A stretch of 13,963 nucleotides of DNA, from the NCBI GenBank assembly GCA_014804495.1, contig JAAUZS010000180.1, forward strand, positions 1 to 13,963, read 5' to 3'. A program made the position numbers and the translations under genes. Shown one piece after another: positions 1-7,744 of the stretch (positions within the stretch are counted from its first letter, which is position 1; each line of letters opens with the position of its first letter). This DNA is from Lachnospiraceae bacterium (GTDB taxonomy: Bacteria; Bacillota; Clostridia; Lachnospirales; Lachnospiraceae). The notes under the pieces were generated by a model. That model worked only from the letters and a program-made list of their open reading frames with translations. It did no database searches and was not told the DNA's origin.

Positions 1-1
1 A

Positions 2-307
2 ATACTTCGCAGTTATCAATATAATTTATCTCATGGCAATATATTCTTTGATAAAAATATATACCCTGCATTAAATATGTCTGCATCTGATTATATGGCA
101 AAAAAATCCGGAACCGTTGTTACTCATATGTTTGAAAAATTACTAAAATTAAAGGATTTGATGCTAACCGATTCCGGGAAAAAAGAAGCAATCGAAAGAC
201 ACAATTTTATGGTTGAATTTCTCTTTCGCTTTTTTGAAGAAGAAAATGTTCCGGAGTGGATTGATTATTTAGATAATTATCTCGGCGACTATGGTATACA
301 AATATAA
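2..307 (+). CDS. HD-domain protein, C-terminal fragment (cut by window edge)
   Basis: The reading frame is open from base 2, with 25 codons before the first ATG at 77, so this is the tail of a longer gene and not a 76-residue protein. The visible 101 residues include FEKLLKLKDLM, then a KKEAIERHNFMVEFLFRFF segment. This resembles the C-terminal helices of HD-superfamily phosphohydrolases of the YedJ-like type, where a 'FYEKLLKLKDLM ... A..RH.FM..FL..F' pattern follows the catalytic HD core. The metal-binding H...HD residues would lie left of the window and cannot be checked. It ends at TAA, 57 bases before the convergent end of the permuted GH3 gene, and is probably unrelated to the sugar locus. 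The family call is from memory of the pattern; the substrate is unknown. Confidence 0.7.
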   Translation: MLRSYQYNLSHGNIFFDKNIYPALNMSASDYMAKKSGTVVTHMFEKLLKLKDLMLTDSGKKEAIERHNFMVEFLFRFFEEENVPEWIDYLDNYLGDYGIQI

Positions 308-364
308 CTATATGAATAGCCATAAGTGTGCCCCAAAACTATCTTAATTTTTGATGATGTTCGT

Positions 365-2848
365 TTATTTTTTTACACTCCCTGCTATTTTCTCCGTCAT
401 ATACAGTAAATGCATGACAGCATCTTCCAGATTTTTTCGGGAAACTCTTCCTTCTTGGTAGCCTCGCAAAATCTGTGCAATTACCGGTGGTCCTCCGGGC
501 ATAACAATATCATTTCCCGCTGCCACAGCATCCGCACCGTCCACTACTACATCCATGTCGCCCCAGTCCGTAACAACCACACCTTTATATCCCCACTCTT
601 CCTTTAAAATGTGGGTACAAAGATCTACATTTCCAGCGGCAAACACACCATTGATTTTATTAAAAGAAGTCATCAAACAAGCTATATCCGCTTCTTTTAC
701 CAGCCTTTCAAAAGGGTTCAAATAGATCTCTCTTGCTGCCCGTTCGCTGAGAATGGAATCTACTGCATCATAATGTCGATTACTGCTTCCCCGACGGAAA
801 GTTTCCTGCTCATTTACTGCAAAATGCTTCGGACATACCAGTACCGGATGGTTTTCCTGAACCCCTTTTGTCACCTCACAGGCACAGATACCGGCTAAAT
901 AAGGGTCTTCCGAAAAATACTCAAAGTTTCTTCCGCCAAGAGGATGCCTCAGCAAGTTTACCGCAGGTGCTAGCCATACATCAACCTGCTGCTTTTCACA
1001 CTCTGCCCCAACTTCATTTCCGAATTCATACCATATACTCTTATTGAATGCACAAGCCATCAACATTTCCGATGGCCATGCCATTTCACCTATCCCTGCC
1101 GGTCCGTCCTTATAAGACACCGAATAGATTCCCGCCTCCTCAATTGCCGGTGATACATAACCATTATACCCAGCCGGATGGCTGTTGGTTGTAAGTGGTT
1201 TTCCATCCTGATCATAAATTGTTTCCGGATCACTTCCATCCCCAAAGGCCGCAAAAGGTGTACCGGGGCCATATCCCACACAAAGAGCCGCAAGCTGTTC
1301 CACTGATAGTTTCTTTACTTTTTCACTCCTGCTGTCACAGGCTGCCAGACTATTGACAGAATCAACTACCTTAATATCTTCTGAAGTTACAAGAATTACC
1401 GGCACACAACAATCTCCTTTCGGGGCATTTCCATCTGAAATCTTTTTCGGTAAATCCTCTGCTGCCATCTCCTTTGAACAAGTTAGAAATTCCAGTTTTT
1501 CTCGATTGCATGCCTGAACGCCAAGGCGGTTTGCACACTGTTTTATAAGAATATCCTGCTTAACCCGCACCACTGTGGCATCCTTTGTATTTCGTGAGGA
1601 ATTTCCAACCAGAATCCGATAATTCCCTTGCCGGAGCAGATAAGCCGCCTTCTCTTCATCATAACTGCTCCATTCCTTCCATGGAACTATAAAGCAAATC
1701 TGTTCTTCTTCTCCCGGCTGCAAAAGTCCTGTCTTATCGAACCCTTTCAGTTCCTGAAAAGCATGTTCAAAAGTACTGCTGTTATTTGCCAGATACAGCT
1801 GTACTACTTCTTTACCGGGTGCATTTCCGATATTCTTTACACAAATCTGAACTTCGATACCTCCCTGTCCTTTGACCGCACCAAGACACCTGATTTCAAA
1901 TTCCGTATAAGATAATCCATAGCCAAATGCATACAAGGGTTCCTTTGCATAGGTATCAAAATACCGATACCCTGCATAAATATCTTCCCAATAAACAGTG
2001 ACCGGACTTTTTGCATACTCTGCACTTCCATTTTCTTCCGCATTCAATCCATAACTTTCATATGTAAGCAGGTTTTCTTCGTTTTCCTTATCCCATGAAA
2101 AGTGACCGGCTGACGGATAGTCTTCATATTGTCCTGCAATGGTAAATGCCAGCTTGCCCGACGGATTAACGTTACCAATAAGGATATCCGATAGAGCGGA
2201 AGCACCTTCCTCCCCTAAGATTCCTACAAACAAAATACTCTTAATTTGAGGATAGTCCTCCACCCATAACAAATCCATTAATCCATTAATATTTAAGATC
2301 AGTACTACCTTTTCAAAATTTCCGCAGACCTGCTCTGCCAAAATTTTCTCTGAATCTGTTAAATAGTAATCCCCATATAAGTGTCTGTCGCATTCCTCCC
2401 CGCCGGAATTCCTTCCAAGCACCAGAATAGCTGTGTCCGTATACTGCCGAGCAGGCTCTATCAGTTCTTCCGGTATCTCATATTCTTCTATAGGCGCATG
2501 ATACTTTCCGAAAATTTCATACATAACCCCACTGTTAATCACTTTTCCTATATCAGCCCAGTCAAATTCATCTTTCTTTGTTATCTCTTCCTTTGAAATC
2601 TGCTCCCTATAATATTCTTTAAGACTGGGTTCTGCGCAGATACCCCTTTTTTCGCATTCCTCTAATATATTTTTACATCCCGATTTGTGGGCAGCTCCCG
2701 AGCCATTCCCTGAATAAATAGTATCGATCTGAGCCCTTCCAAAAAAGGCTGCTTTCCACCCCTTAGAAAAGGGAAGAAGGTATTCCTCGTTTTTCAATAA
2801 TACAATTGCTTCATCTGCGATTTTCTTCGCCACTGCTCTGCTATCCAT
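365..2848 (-). CDS. GH3 beta-glycosidase with circularly permuted domain order
   Basis: The 827-residue protein runs in reversed GH3 order. Residues about 1-270 are the alpha/beta sandwich normally found second (AKKIADEAIVLLKNEEYLLP at 7-26; GGEECDR at 149-155, where E151 is the likely acid/base). Residues about 295-430 are the fibronectin-III-like domain (YAFGYGLSYTEF at 306-317). Residues about 510-827 are the TIM barrel (KHF at 674-676; VVTDWGDM with probable nucleophile D761). This order is known for the Ruminococcus albus and Butyrivibrio fibrisolvens beta-glucosidases. I see no signal peptide, so it is probably cytoplasmic and releases terminal beta-linked sugars, most likely glucose; specificity is not proven. 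The start is ATG 2848 because GGGAGG (2854-2859) lies 5 bases upstream. The longer frame from 2920 would overlap the preceding gene by 55 bases and lacks this support. It is the last gene of the operon. Confidence 0.9.
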   Translation of the reverse strand: MDSRAVAKKIADEAIVLLKNEEYLLPFSKGWKAAFFGRAQIDTIYSGNGSGAAHKSGCKNILEECEKRGICAEPSLKEYYREQISKEEITKKDEFDWADIGKVINSGVMYEIFGKYHAPIEEYEIPEELIEPARQYTDTAILVLGRNSGGEECDRHLYGDYYLTDSEKILAEQVCGNFEKVVLILNINGLMDLLWVEDYPQIKSILFVGILGEEGASALSDILIGNVNPSGKLAFTIAGQYEDYPSAGHFSWDKENEENLLTYESYGLNAEENGSAEYAKSPVTVYWEDIYAGYRYFDTYAKEPLYAFGYGLSYTEFEIRCLGAVKGQGGIEVQICVKNIGNAPGKEVVQLYLANNSSTFEHAFQELKGFDKTGLLQPGEEEQICFIVPWKEWSSYDEEKAAYLLRQGNYRILVGNSSRNTKDATVVRVKQDILIKQCANRLGVQACNREKLEFLTCSKEMAAEDLPKKISDGNAPKGDCCVPVILVTSEDIKVVDSVNSLAACDSRSEKVKKLSVEQLAALCVGYGPGTPFAAFGDGSDPETIYDQDGKPLTTNSHPAGYNGYVSPAIEEAGIYSVSYKDGPAGIGEMAWPSEMLMACAFNKSIWYEFGNEVGAECEKQQVDVWLAPAVNLLRHPLGGRNFEYFSEDPYLAGICACEVTKGVQENHPVLVCPKHFAVNEQETFRRGSSNRHYDAVDSILSERAAREIYLNPFERLVKEADIACLMTSFNKINGVFAAGNVDLCTHILKEEWGYKGVVVTDWGDMDVVVDGADAVAAGNDIVMPGGPPVIAQILRGYQEGRVSRKNLEDAVMHLLYMTEKIAGSVKK

Positions 2849-2853
2849 TTTTG

Positions 2854-2859
2854 CCTCCC
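2854..2859 (-). promoter_or_regulatory. Ribosome binding site deciding the permuted GH3 start
   Basis: On the minus strand GGGAGG lies 5 bases before ATG 2848, inside the 17-base gap after the preceding GH3 stop codon (2866-2868). This favours a start at 2848 over the in-frame ATG at 2920. Confidence 0.85.
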
Positions 2860-2865
2860 AATTAT

Positions 2866-5286
2866 TTATCTCCTGATACTGGCTTTGGCATAAAATGCCC
2901 TGTCTCTTCCATCTATCCATCCGTCATTTTTTACCTTATATTCTCCTGTAAGACGGATATCCTCAGATGAACTTCCTATCTCCACACCAATGGCGCCCTT
3001 TTCAATCTTCCACCGCATGTCTTTGTCGAGGAATGCCATCTGACTTGCTGAGACCTCAAATACCACTGTCCTTTTCTCTCCTGGTCTTAACGATATCCGT
3101 TTAAACCCTGCCAACTCTTTTACCGGTCTTGTCATGCTTGCATACCTATCAATCAGATAAAGCTGCACAACCTCATCCCCCTCGTATTCACCTGTATTGC
3201 ATAATGCCATTTCAATTCGAACGCTCTCCTGTGCATCAATCTCCTTCTCCGAAATCTTCAAGTCTGAATAGGTAAATGTAGTATAAGAAAGTCCATGCCC
3301 GAAAAAATACCTTGGCGTATGTGGTAAGTCCACATAATTTACAAACCCAATACTCTCCCCCTGATGCCATGCCGAACCATTGGGATGATTATAATAAATC
3401 GGGATCTGCCCTGCATGGTAAGCCACAGATACCGGCAACTTCCCACCCGGATTATATTCCCCAAACAGTGCGCTGACTACTGCTTCCGCTCCGGTTTCCG
3501 CTGGGCTCCATGCCTCCAATATGGCATCCAGACATTCATCCGCAGCATCACTGGAAACAGGTCTTCCGTCAAAATGAACACCTATCAAAGGCTTCCCGAA
3601 TTCTACTGCTTTTCTGATAAACGCATCCTGACAGGGTGGAAGGTTGATATTACTTGCATCCACCCCTTCTCCCATGGATGCCATAGAACAGGTTCCATGT
3701 TTCCCTCCAATGGTTAAAATGACCGCATCCGCTTCTTTTACAGCCTGCAATGCCTCTTCAAAATGGGATTCATCCCCACCTGCAATTGGATAACCGTAGG
3801 CATAATTAATTTCCATCTCCGGCTTCCGGTATCTCATTTCCTCCAGCAGACTTTTACATTCCGGTTTCTGACGATGCAGTATCGCGTCAAATTCCTCCGT
3901 CTCGTCCGACTGGATGTTAGTTCCCGGAATTGTTTTGATCTTGTCCGTATCAGCCTGAACTACACCGCTCACCCCGGCAATGGAATTTGCAACCGCATAA
4001 GTAGATTCCATCATGCACAAATGCGTATAGCCGCCAAAGAATTTTCTGGCACAATCAGCATGAGGTCCAATCAGGGCAATTTTCTTCCTATCCCCCTTTA
4101 ACGGAAGAACCCCATTATTTTTCAGCAGTACCAGAGATTCCTTCGCTGACTGTAGGGATATCTCTCTGTCCTCCTTATGGCATACCGCTTCCTTTAGTTC
4201 TTCTCCTTCAAGAGCATATGGATGTTCAAAAAGTCCCATGCGAAACTTTGCGGTGAGGACACGCAACACTGCCTTGTCAAGCAATGACATGTCTGCTTCA
4301 CCACTTTCAAATTTCTTTTTCAGTTCTTCTCCATAACCGGTAGTACCGGGCATCTCGATATCTATTCCTGCTTCCATACAAAGAAGCCCGGCTTCTGCCT
4401 CACTTTCTCCAACATGCTGCACATGATGCACTCCGCTGACAGCTCCATAATCGCTGACACAAAGCCCTTCAAATCCCATCTCATCCCGTAAAAGCGTCTT
4501 TAGAAGCGTATGTGATGCAGACATCGGCTCCCCATTGATGGAATTATAACTTGGCATGATTCCCTTCAAACCGGACTGCGCAATGGCAGCCTGAAAAGGT
4601 TTTCCATATACTTCCTGTAAAAGGCGCGTCGGCGTATCAGAATGTGTTCCATGTATTCCACCCTGTGAATTATGGAAAGCTAAAAAATGCTTTGCAACAC
4701 TCTCCGTCTTTCTCCCTGCCATTACCACTTTTTGAATTCCCTTAGTATAAGCAGCACCCATTGCCGAAGCCAGCGCTGGATCTTCCCCATAGGTTTCTCC
4801 CTGCCGCCCCATACGGGAATCCCTTGAAACATCAAGCACCGGTGCCAGCACATGGGTAATGCCGCAGGCTGCTTCCTGCCTGCTTACGATTTCAGCAATC
4901 TTCTCTTCCAATTCGGGATCAAAACCGGAACCTCTCCCAATCCCGGACGGAAAGCTGGTGGTATCCTGAATAAATGCTCCACATAATCCTTCCATATGGA
5001 AAATAGCAGGGATATGATGCGGACTGTTATCCATCACAACCTTCTGGACTTTCCTCTGCCACTGCGCCGCCTCCTCCAAAGTCTCTATCCTGCGCATTTC
5101 CAGAGTGCTGACTTCCCCGATTCCAAAAGGCGTGCCCTCCGAAATCTTCTCCATATCCTCATATATTCCCCCGAAAGGGAAAATACAGTTGACCTGTGCC
5201 ATTTTCTCATCAAGACTCAGTTCTTCTAAAAGTGCAGCAGCACGTTCCTGTGGCGTTTTATTAATATCTAAATATTGTGCTTCCAT
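2866..5286 (-). CDS. GH3 beta-glycosidase, usual domain order
   Basis: The 806-residue protein has the normal GH3 order. The N-terminal TIM barrel (about 10-350) carries GRQGETYGEDP (160-170), KH (K199, H200), MPSYNSINGEP (244-254) and CVSDYGA with probable nucleophile D279. The alpha/beta sandwich follows (about 375-620), beginning at SAKESLVLLKNNGVLPL; GEGVD near 539-543 makes E540 a candidate acid/base. A fibronectin-III-like domain (about 660-775) starts at FFGHGLSYTTF. There is no signal peptide, so cytoplasmic removal of terminal beta-linked glucose or xylose is expected; which sugar is unknown. It begins 5 bases after the GH94 stop, and its ribosome binding site (AAAGGAAA, 5295-5302) lies in the end of that gene, suggesting translational coupling. 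Family is certain, substrate is not. Confidence 0.93.
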   Translation of the reverse strand: MEAQYLDINKTPQERAAALLEELSLDEKMAQVNCIFPFGGIYEDMEKISEGTPFGIGEVSTLEMRRIETLEEAAQWQRKVQKVVMDNSPHHIPAIFHMEGLCGAFIQDTTSFPSGIGRGSGFDPELEEKIAEIVSRQEAACGITHVLAPVLDVSRDSRMGRQGETYGEDPALASAMGAAYTKGIQKVVMAGRKTESVAKHFLAFHNSQGGIHGTHSDTPTRLLQEVYGKPFQAAIAQSGLKGIMPSYNSINGEPMSASHTLLKTLLRDEMGFEGLCVSDYGAVSGVHHVQHVGESEAEAGLLCMEAGIDIEMPGTTGYGEELKKKFESGEADMSLLDKAVLRVLTAKFRMGLFEHPYALEGEELKEAVCHKEDREISLQSAKESLVLLKNNGVLPLKGDRKKIALIGPHADCARKFFGGYTHLCMMESTYAVANSIAGVSGVVQADTDKIKTIPGTNIQSDETEEFDAILHRQKPECKSLLEEMRYRKPEMEINYAYGYPIAGGDESHFEEALQAVKEADAVILTIGGKHGTCSMASMGEGVDASNINLPPCQDAFIRKAVEFGKPLIGVHFDGRPVSSDAADECLDAILEAWSPAETGAEAVVSALFGEYNPGGKLPVSVAYHAGQIPIYYNHPNGSAWHQGESIGFVNYVDLPHTPRYFFGHGLSYTTFTYSDLKISEKEIDAQESVRIEMALCNTGEYEGDEVVQLYLIDRYASMTRPVKELAGFKRISLRPGEKRTVVFEVSASQMAFLDKDMRWKIEKGAIGVEIGSSSEDIRLTGEYKVKNDGWIDGRDRAFYAKASIRR

Positions 5287-5291
5287 ACTAC

Positions 5292-7634
5292 TTATTTCCT
5301 TTCCGCCTTCAAAATCACTTCCACCTCATGCTTCCTTCCATCCCTGAAATCCGGTAAAACTGCTCCCGAAACAGATTCTCCATCTACTATGATGATACCC
5401 GTTCCATTTTCCAGATGTTCTGGATTCCTGATGGCAATATGGTAATCCGCTCCCCTGAAATGCCTTGTCATCTCCGCATATTCCCACGCAGCAGGAAAAC
5501 ATGGTTCTATCCGAAGTCCGTCATAATCATGCTTTACACCCATGATGCCCTCACAAAGTCCCATCAGGCACCATGCAGAAGTCCCGGTAGTCCATGACTG
5601 ATAGGATTTTCCATAATATCCCGGATTGGTGGAATAGCAGTTGGTAAACACATAAGGTTCCGCCCCGGACTGCATAGAAGGATTCTTATCACTATCCGGC
5701 ATAATCTTCTTTAATGTTTCCACTGCCTTGCTGCCTCTCCCGGTCTTGCAGTCCATCAGAATCTTAAAGCCTGTCGCATGGCAGTATACACCTCCGTTTT
5801 CAAATAATCCCGGAAGCATTCCTGACATCCTTCCCACATTGGGCGAATATACGGGATATGCCGGCATATTTAAGGGGAATCCAAAATCATGCTCCATGCT
5901 GTCCACTGCCTGTAGTACCAGAGGGAGTTTCGATTCATCCGCCACATCACCAAGCACCGCCCACGTCTGAGCATTCAGATATATTTTACTTCCGCTGCTG
6001 TCCTTTGAACCGATGTTCTCTACTGGGCTTAAAGCTCGCATATACCATCCGCCATCCCATGCTTTCTCATTAATACTGTTTTTCAAAATCTCATACTCTT
6101 CTGCAATCGTCTGTGCATATTCATAATCGCCATATCTTTTCAACAATACTTCCAACTCTTTTAACGCAAGGCAGAACTGATGTGAGAGCATCACTGATTC
6201 CGCCTCCGGGTCGGTGGTAACATTAAGCGCGTCATTCCAGTCCGCAAAATAAAGGCGTACCAGCCCATTTCTCCCTTTATCAGCAATCAGCCTGTTTACA
6301 GCCGCCTTCACATGTTCCAGCATGGTTGCTTCCCCGCCATCCTGCCATGAGATACGTTCCTCAAGGAGAGAAAAGTCCCCTGTTTCTTTTATAAGCCGGC
6401 ATACCGCCCATATAATCCAAAAAGGCTGGTCTGAATATCTTGTATCGTCATAGGGATACCATGTCAGCACACCATGACCATCCTGAAATTGATGCCTCAA
6501 ACATTCCAGTATTTCTTCCTTTGCCTTATCCTGTCTGTAATTCAATAATGCCGCGGCAATCTGCAGATTATCTCTGACACCTTTTTTCCCAACGATACAG
6601 AAATCCACCTGCTTCTTTACCCAGTTATTCATAATATGGTTGATTTTCTCATCCGGCGTCCGTACAGACAGAGAAGAATACTTGTGATAATAATAATCCT
6701 GCGCTTTTTGAAATTCCTGCTCCACTGCTTCCCCGTTTAGAATAACGGAAGCTGCCTTTCTTGCCTCCTGTCTGGATTCGCTGATTCCGAATATCAAGTG
6801 AATTTCTTTTGTTTCACCGGCCTGAAGGGTAATATTATGCTGCAATACACCGCCCAGAATAAAAAGCGCCGCCTCGGAATTTGTACAGTCTCTTCCCTCC
6901 GTTACTACTTCCGGACGTTGGAACAGAGCACAGGCAGAGGCATCAAGCTGTGTTATTGTACTTGTGGAGCCGCAGAACTTTGTCAGATCACCATCATAGG
7001 CATATACCGGCTCCGAAGAAGCCAGAAAACCATTATACCTGTCATGGGGTGCAAAGGGATGAGAAGAATCACAATAGATTCCGTTCAGTTCCCTGTCAAA
7101 ATCTGTTTTCATACACCTGTACATTTCATAATATCTTGGATAGGAAAATCCCTCCAGATAAAAGCTTACTGCTGAAAAGATGCTTAAAGTCCGCTCCCTT
7201 TCCCCTGTATTTTGAATGTTCAGGCTCCAAACCTCATGAAAGCCTTCCTGCGGCACAAAAATACGCCATGAACTTTGTATCTCATGATACTTTGACTGTA
7301 TACGGGAATATCCGATACTGTGAGTACACTGATAATCTTCCACTTCTACATTCAAGGGACCAAAGCCAACGTTCCAGCAGGAGCAGTTTTCTTCATCCCG
7401 AAGATACACATACCGAGCATCATCCCGATTGATCATACACATATCCGCTTTCTCACTGAGATAATAGCTGCGCCCATGACCAATCTGAGAAATTTGTGCA
7501 CAATACCGGTTTTCATTCCATAAATAATTATACCAGTATCTGGGTGTCCTTGGCTCTTTTATAATGCAGGCATTTCCGTCCTGCGAAAATTCATATATCC
7601 TGTTATCTTTAGATGTATTCCCGCTGTTTTCCAT
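5292..7634 (-). CDS. GH94-family disaccharide phosphorylase
   Basis: The 780-residue protein is about the length of cellobiose phosphorylases. GH94 enzymes split a beta-linked disaccharide with inorganic phosphate, giving alpha-sugar 1-phosphate (usually glucose) and a free sugar. Visible landmarks are an N-terminal beta-sandwich (about 10-300, with WYNYLWN at 34-40); GVRDNLQ (352-358), matching the family's substrate-binding RD motif; FADWNDALN (463-471), which holds the catalytic acid; ENGGVYCHATGF (612-623); GAEPYVF (657-663); and SWTTGTSAW (680-688), the phosphate-binding end of the barrel. DYDGLRIEPCFP (703-714) is typical of the C-terminal domain. There is no signal peptide. Cellobiose, laminaribiose or another beta-disaccharide are all possible. 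The start is ATG 7634; a GTG at 7658 in the same frame lacks a ribosome binding site. It leads the GH94-GH3-GH3 group. Confidence 0.9.
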   Translation of the reverse strand: MENSGNTSKDNRIYEFSQDGNACIIKEPRTPRYWYNYLWNENRYCAQISQIGHGRSYYLSEKADMCMINRDDARYVYLRDEENCSCWNVGFGPLNVEVEDYQCTHSIGYSRIQSKYHEIQSSWRIFVPQEGFHEVWSLNIQNTGERERTLSIFSAVSFYLEGFSYPRYYEMYRCMKTDFDRELNGIYCDSSHPFAPHDRYNGFLASSEPVYAYDGDLTKFCGSTSTITQLDASACALFQRPEVVTEGRDCTNSEAALFILGGVLQHNITLQAGETKEIHLIFGISESRQEARKAASVILNGEAVEQEFQKAQDYYYHKYSSLSVRTPDEKINHIMNNWVKKQVDFCIVGKKGVRDNLQIAAALLNYRQDKAKEEILECLRHQFQDGHGVLTWYPYDDTRYSDQPFWIIWAVCRLIKETGDFSLLEERISWQDGGEATMLEHVKAAVNRLIADKGRNGLVRLYFADWNDALNVTTDPEAESVMLSHQFCLALKELEVLLKRYGDYEYAQTIAEEYEILKNSINEKAWDGGWYMRALSPVENIGSKDSSGSKIYLNAQTWAVLGDVADESKLPLVLQAVDSMEHDFGFPLNMPAYPVYSPNVGRMSGMLPGLFENGGVYCHATGFKILMDCKTGRGSKAVETLKKIMPDSDKNPSMQSGAEPYVFTNCYSTNPGYYGKSYQSWTTGTSAWCLMGLCEGIMGVKHDYDGLRIEPCFPAAWEYAEMTRHFRGADYHIAIRNPEHLENGTGIIIVDGESVSGAVLPDFRDGRKHEVEVILKAERK

Positions 7635-7647
7635 AGTTACTACCGTA

Positions 7648-7655
7648 CTCCTTTT
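7648..7655 (-). promoter_or_regulatory. Ribosome binding site for the GH94 gene, long spacing
   Basis: AAAAGGAG on the minus strand is the only good Shine-Dalgarno match near this start. It lies 13 bases before ATG 7634, longer than usual. It lies inside the frame if GTG 7658 is used, and that codon has nothing similar upstream. The ATG is preferred, but the spacing leaves some doubt and may mean moderate translation. Confidence 0.6.
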
Positions 7656-7678
7656 CACTGTTTATGCCCGTTTTAGAA

Positions 7679-7713
7679 AACCGGTGCACAAAAATCCTTT
7701 TCATGCACCGGTT
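7679..7713 (-). terminator. Intercistronic hairpin after the symporter gene
   Basis: Perfect 10-base arms AACCGGTGCA (7679-7688) and TGCACCGGTT (7704-7713) flank a 15-base loop that can pair further (AAAA with TTTT). Read on the minus strand, the stem begins 31 bases after the symporter stop codon and is followed by UUUUCU. This fits a Rho-independent terminator, or a partial terminator, since the GH94 gene begins only 44 bases further on and no convincing promoter is visible in between. It could also stabilise the 3' end of the upstream message. Confidence 0.7.
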
Positions 7714-7744
7714 AAATAATGATTGCTTCCTCGATTCCACACTT

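Noticed and set aside
308..364. Terminator between the HD-domain gene and the permuted GH3 gene.
   Set aside because: No stem of useful length is visible in these 57 bases; only short A/T runs occur.
6881..7432. A 183-residue open frame on the plus strand opposite the GH94 gene.
   Set aside because: It lies wholly inside a well-supported gene and shows no family motif; it is a shadow frame.
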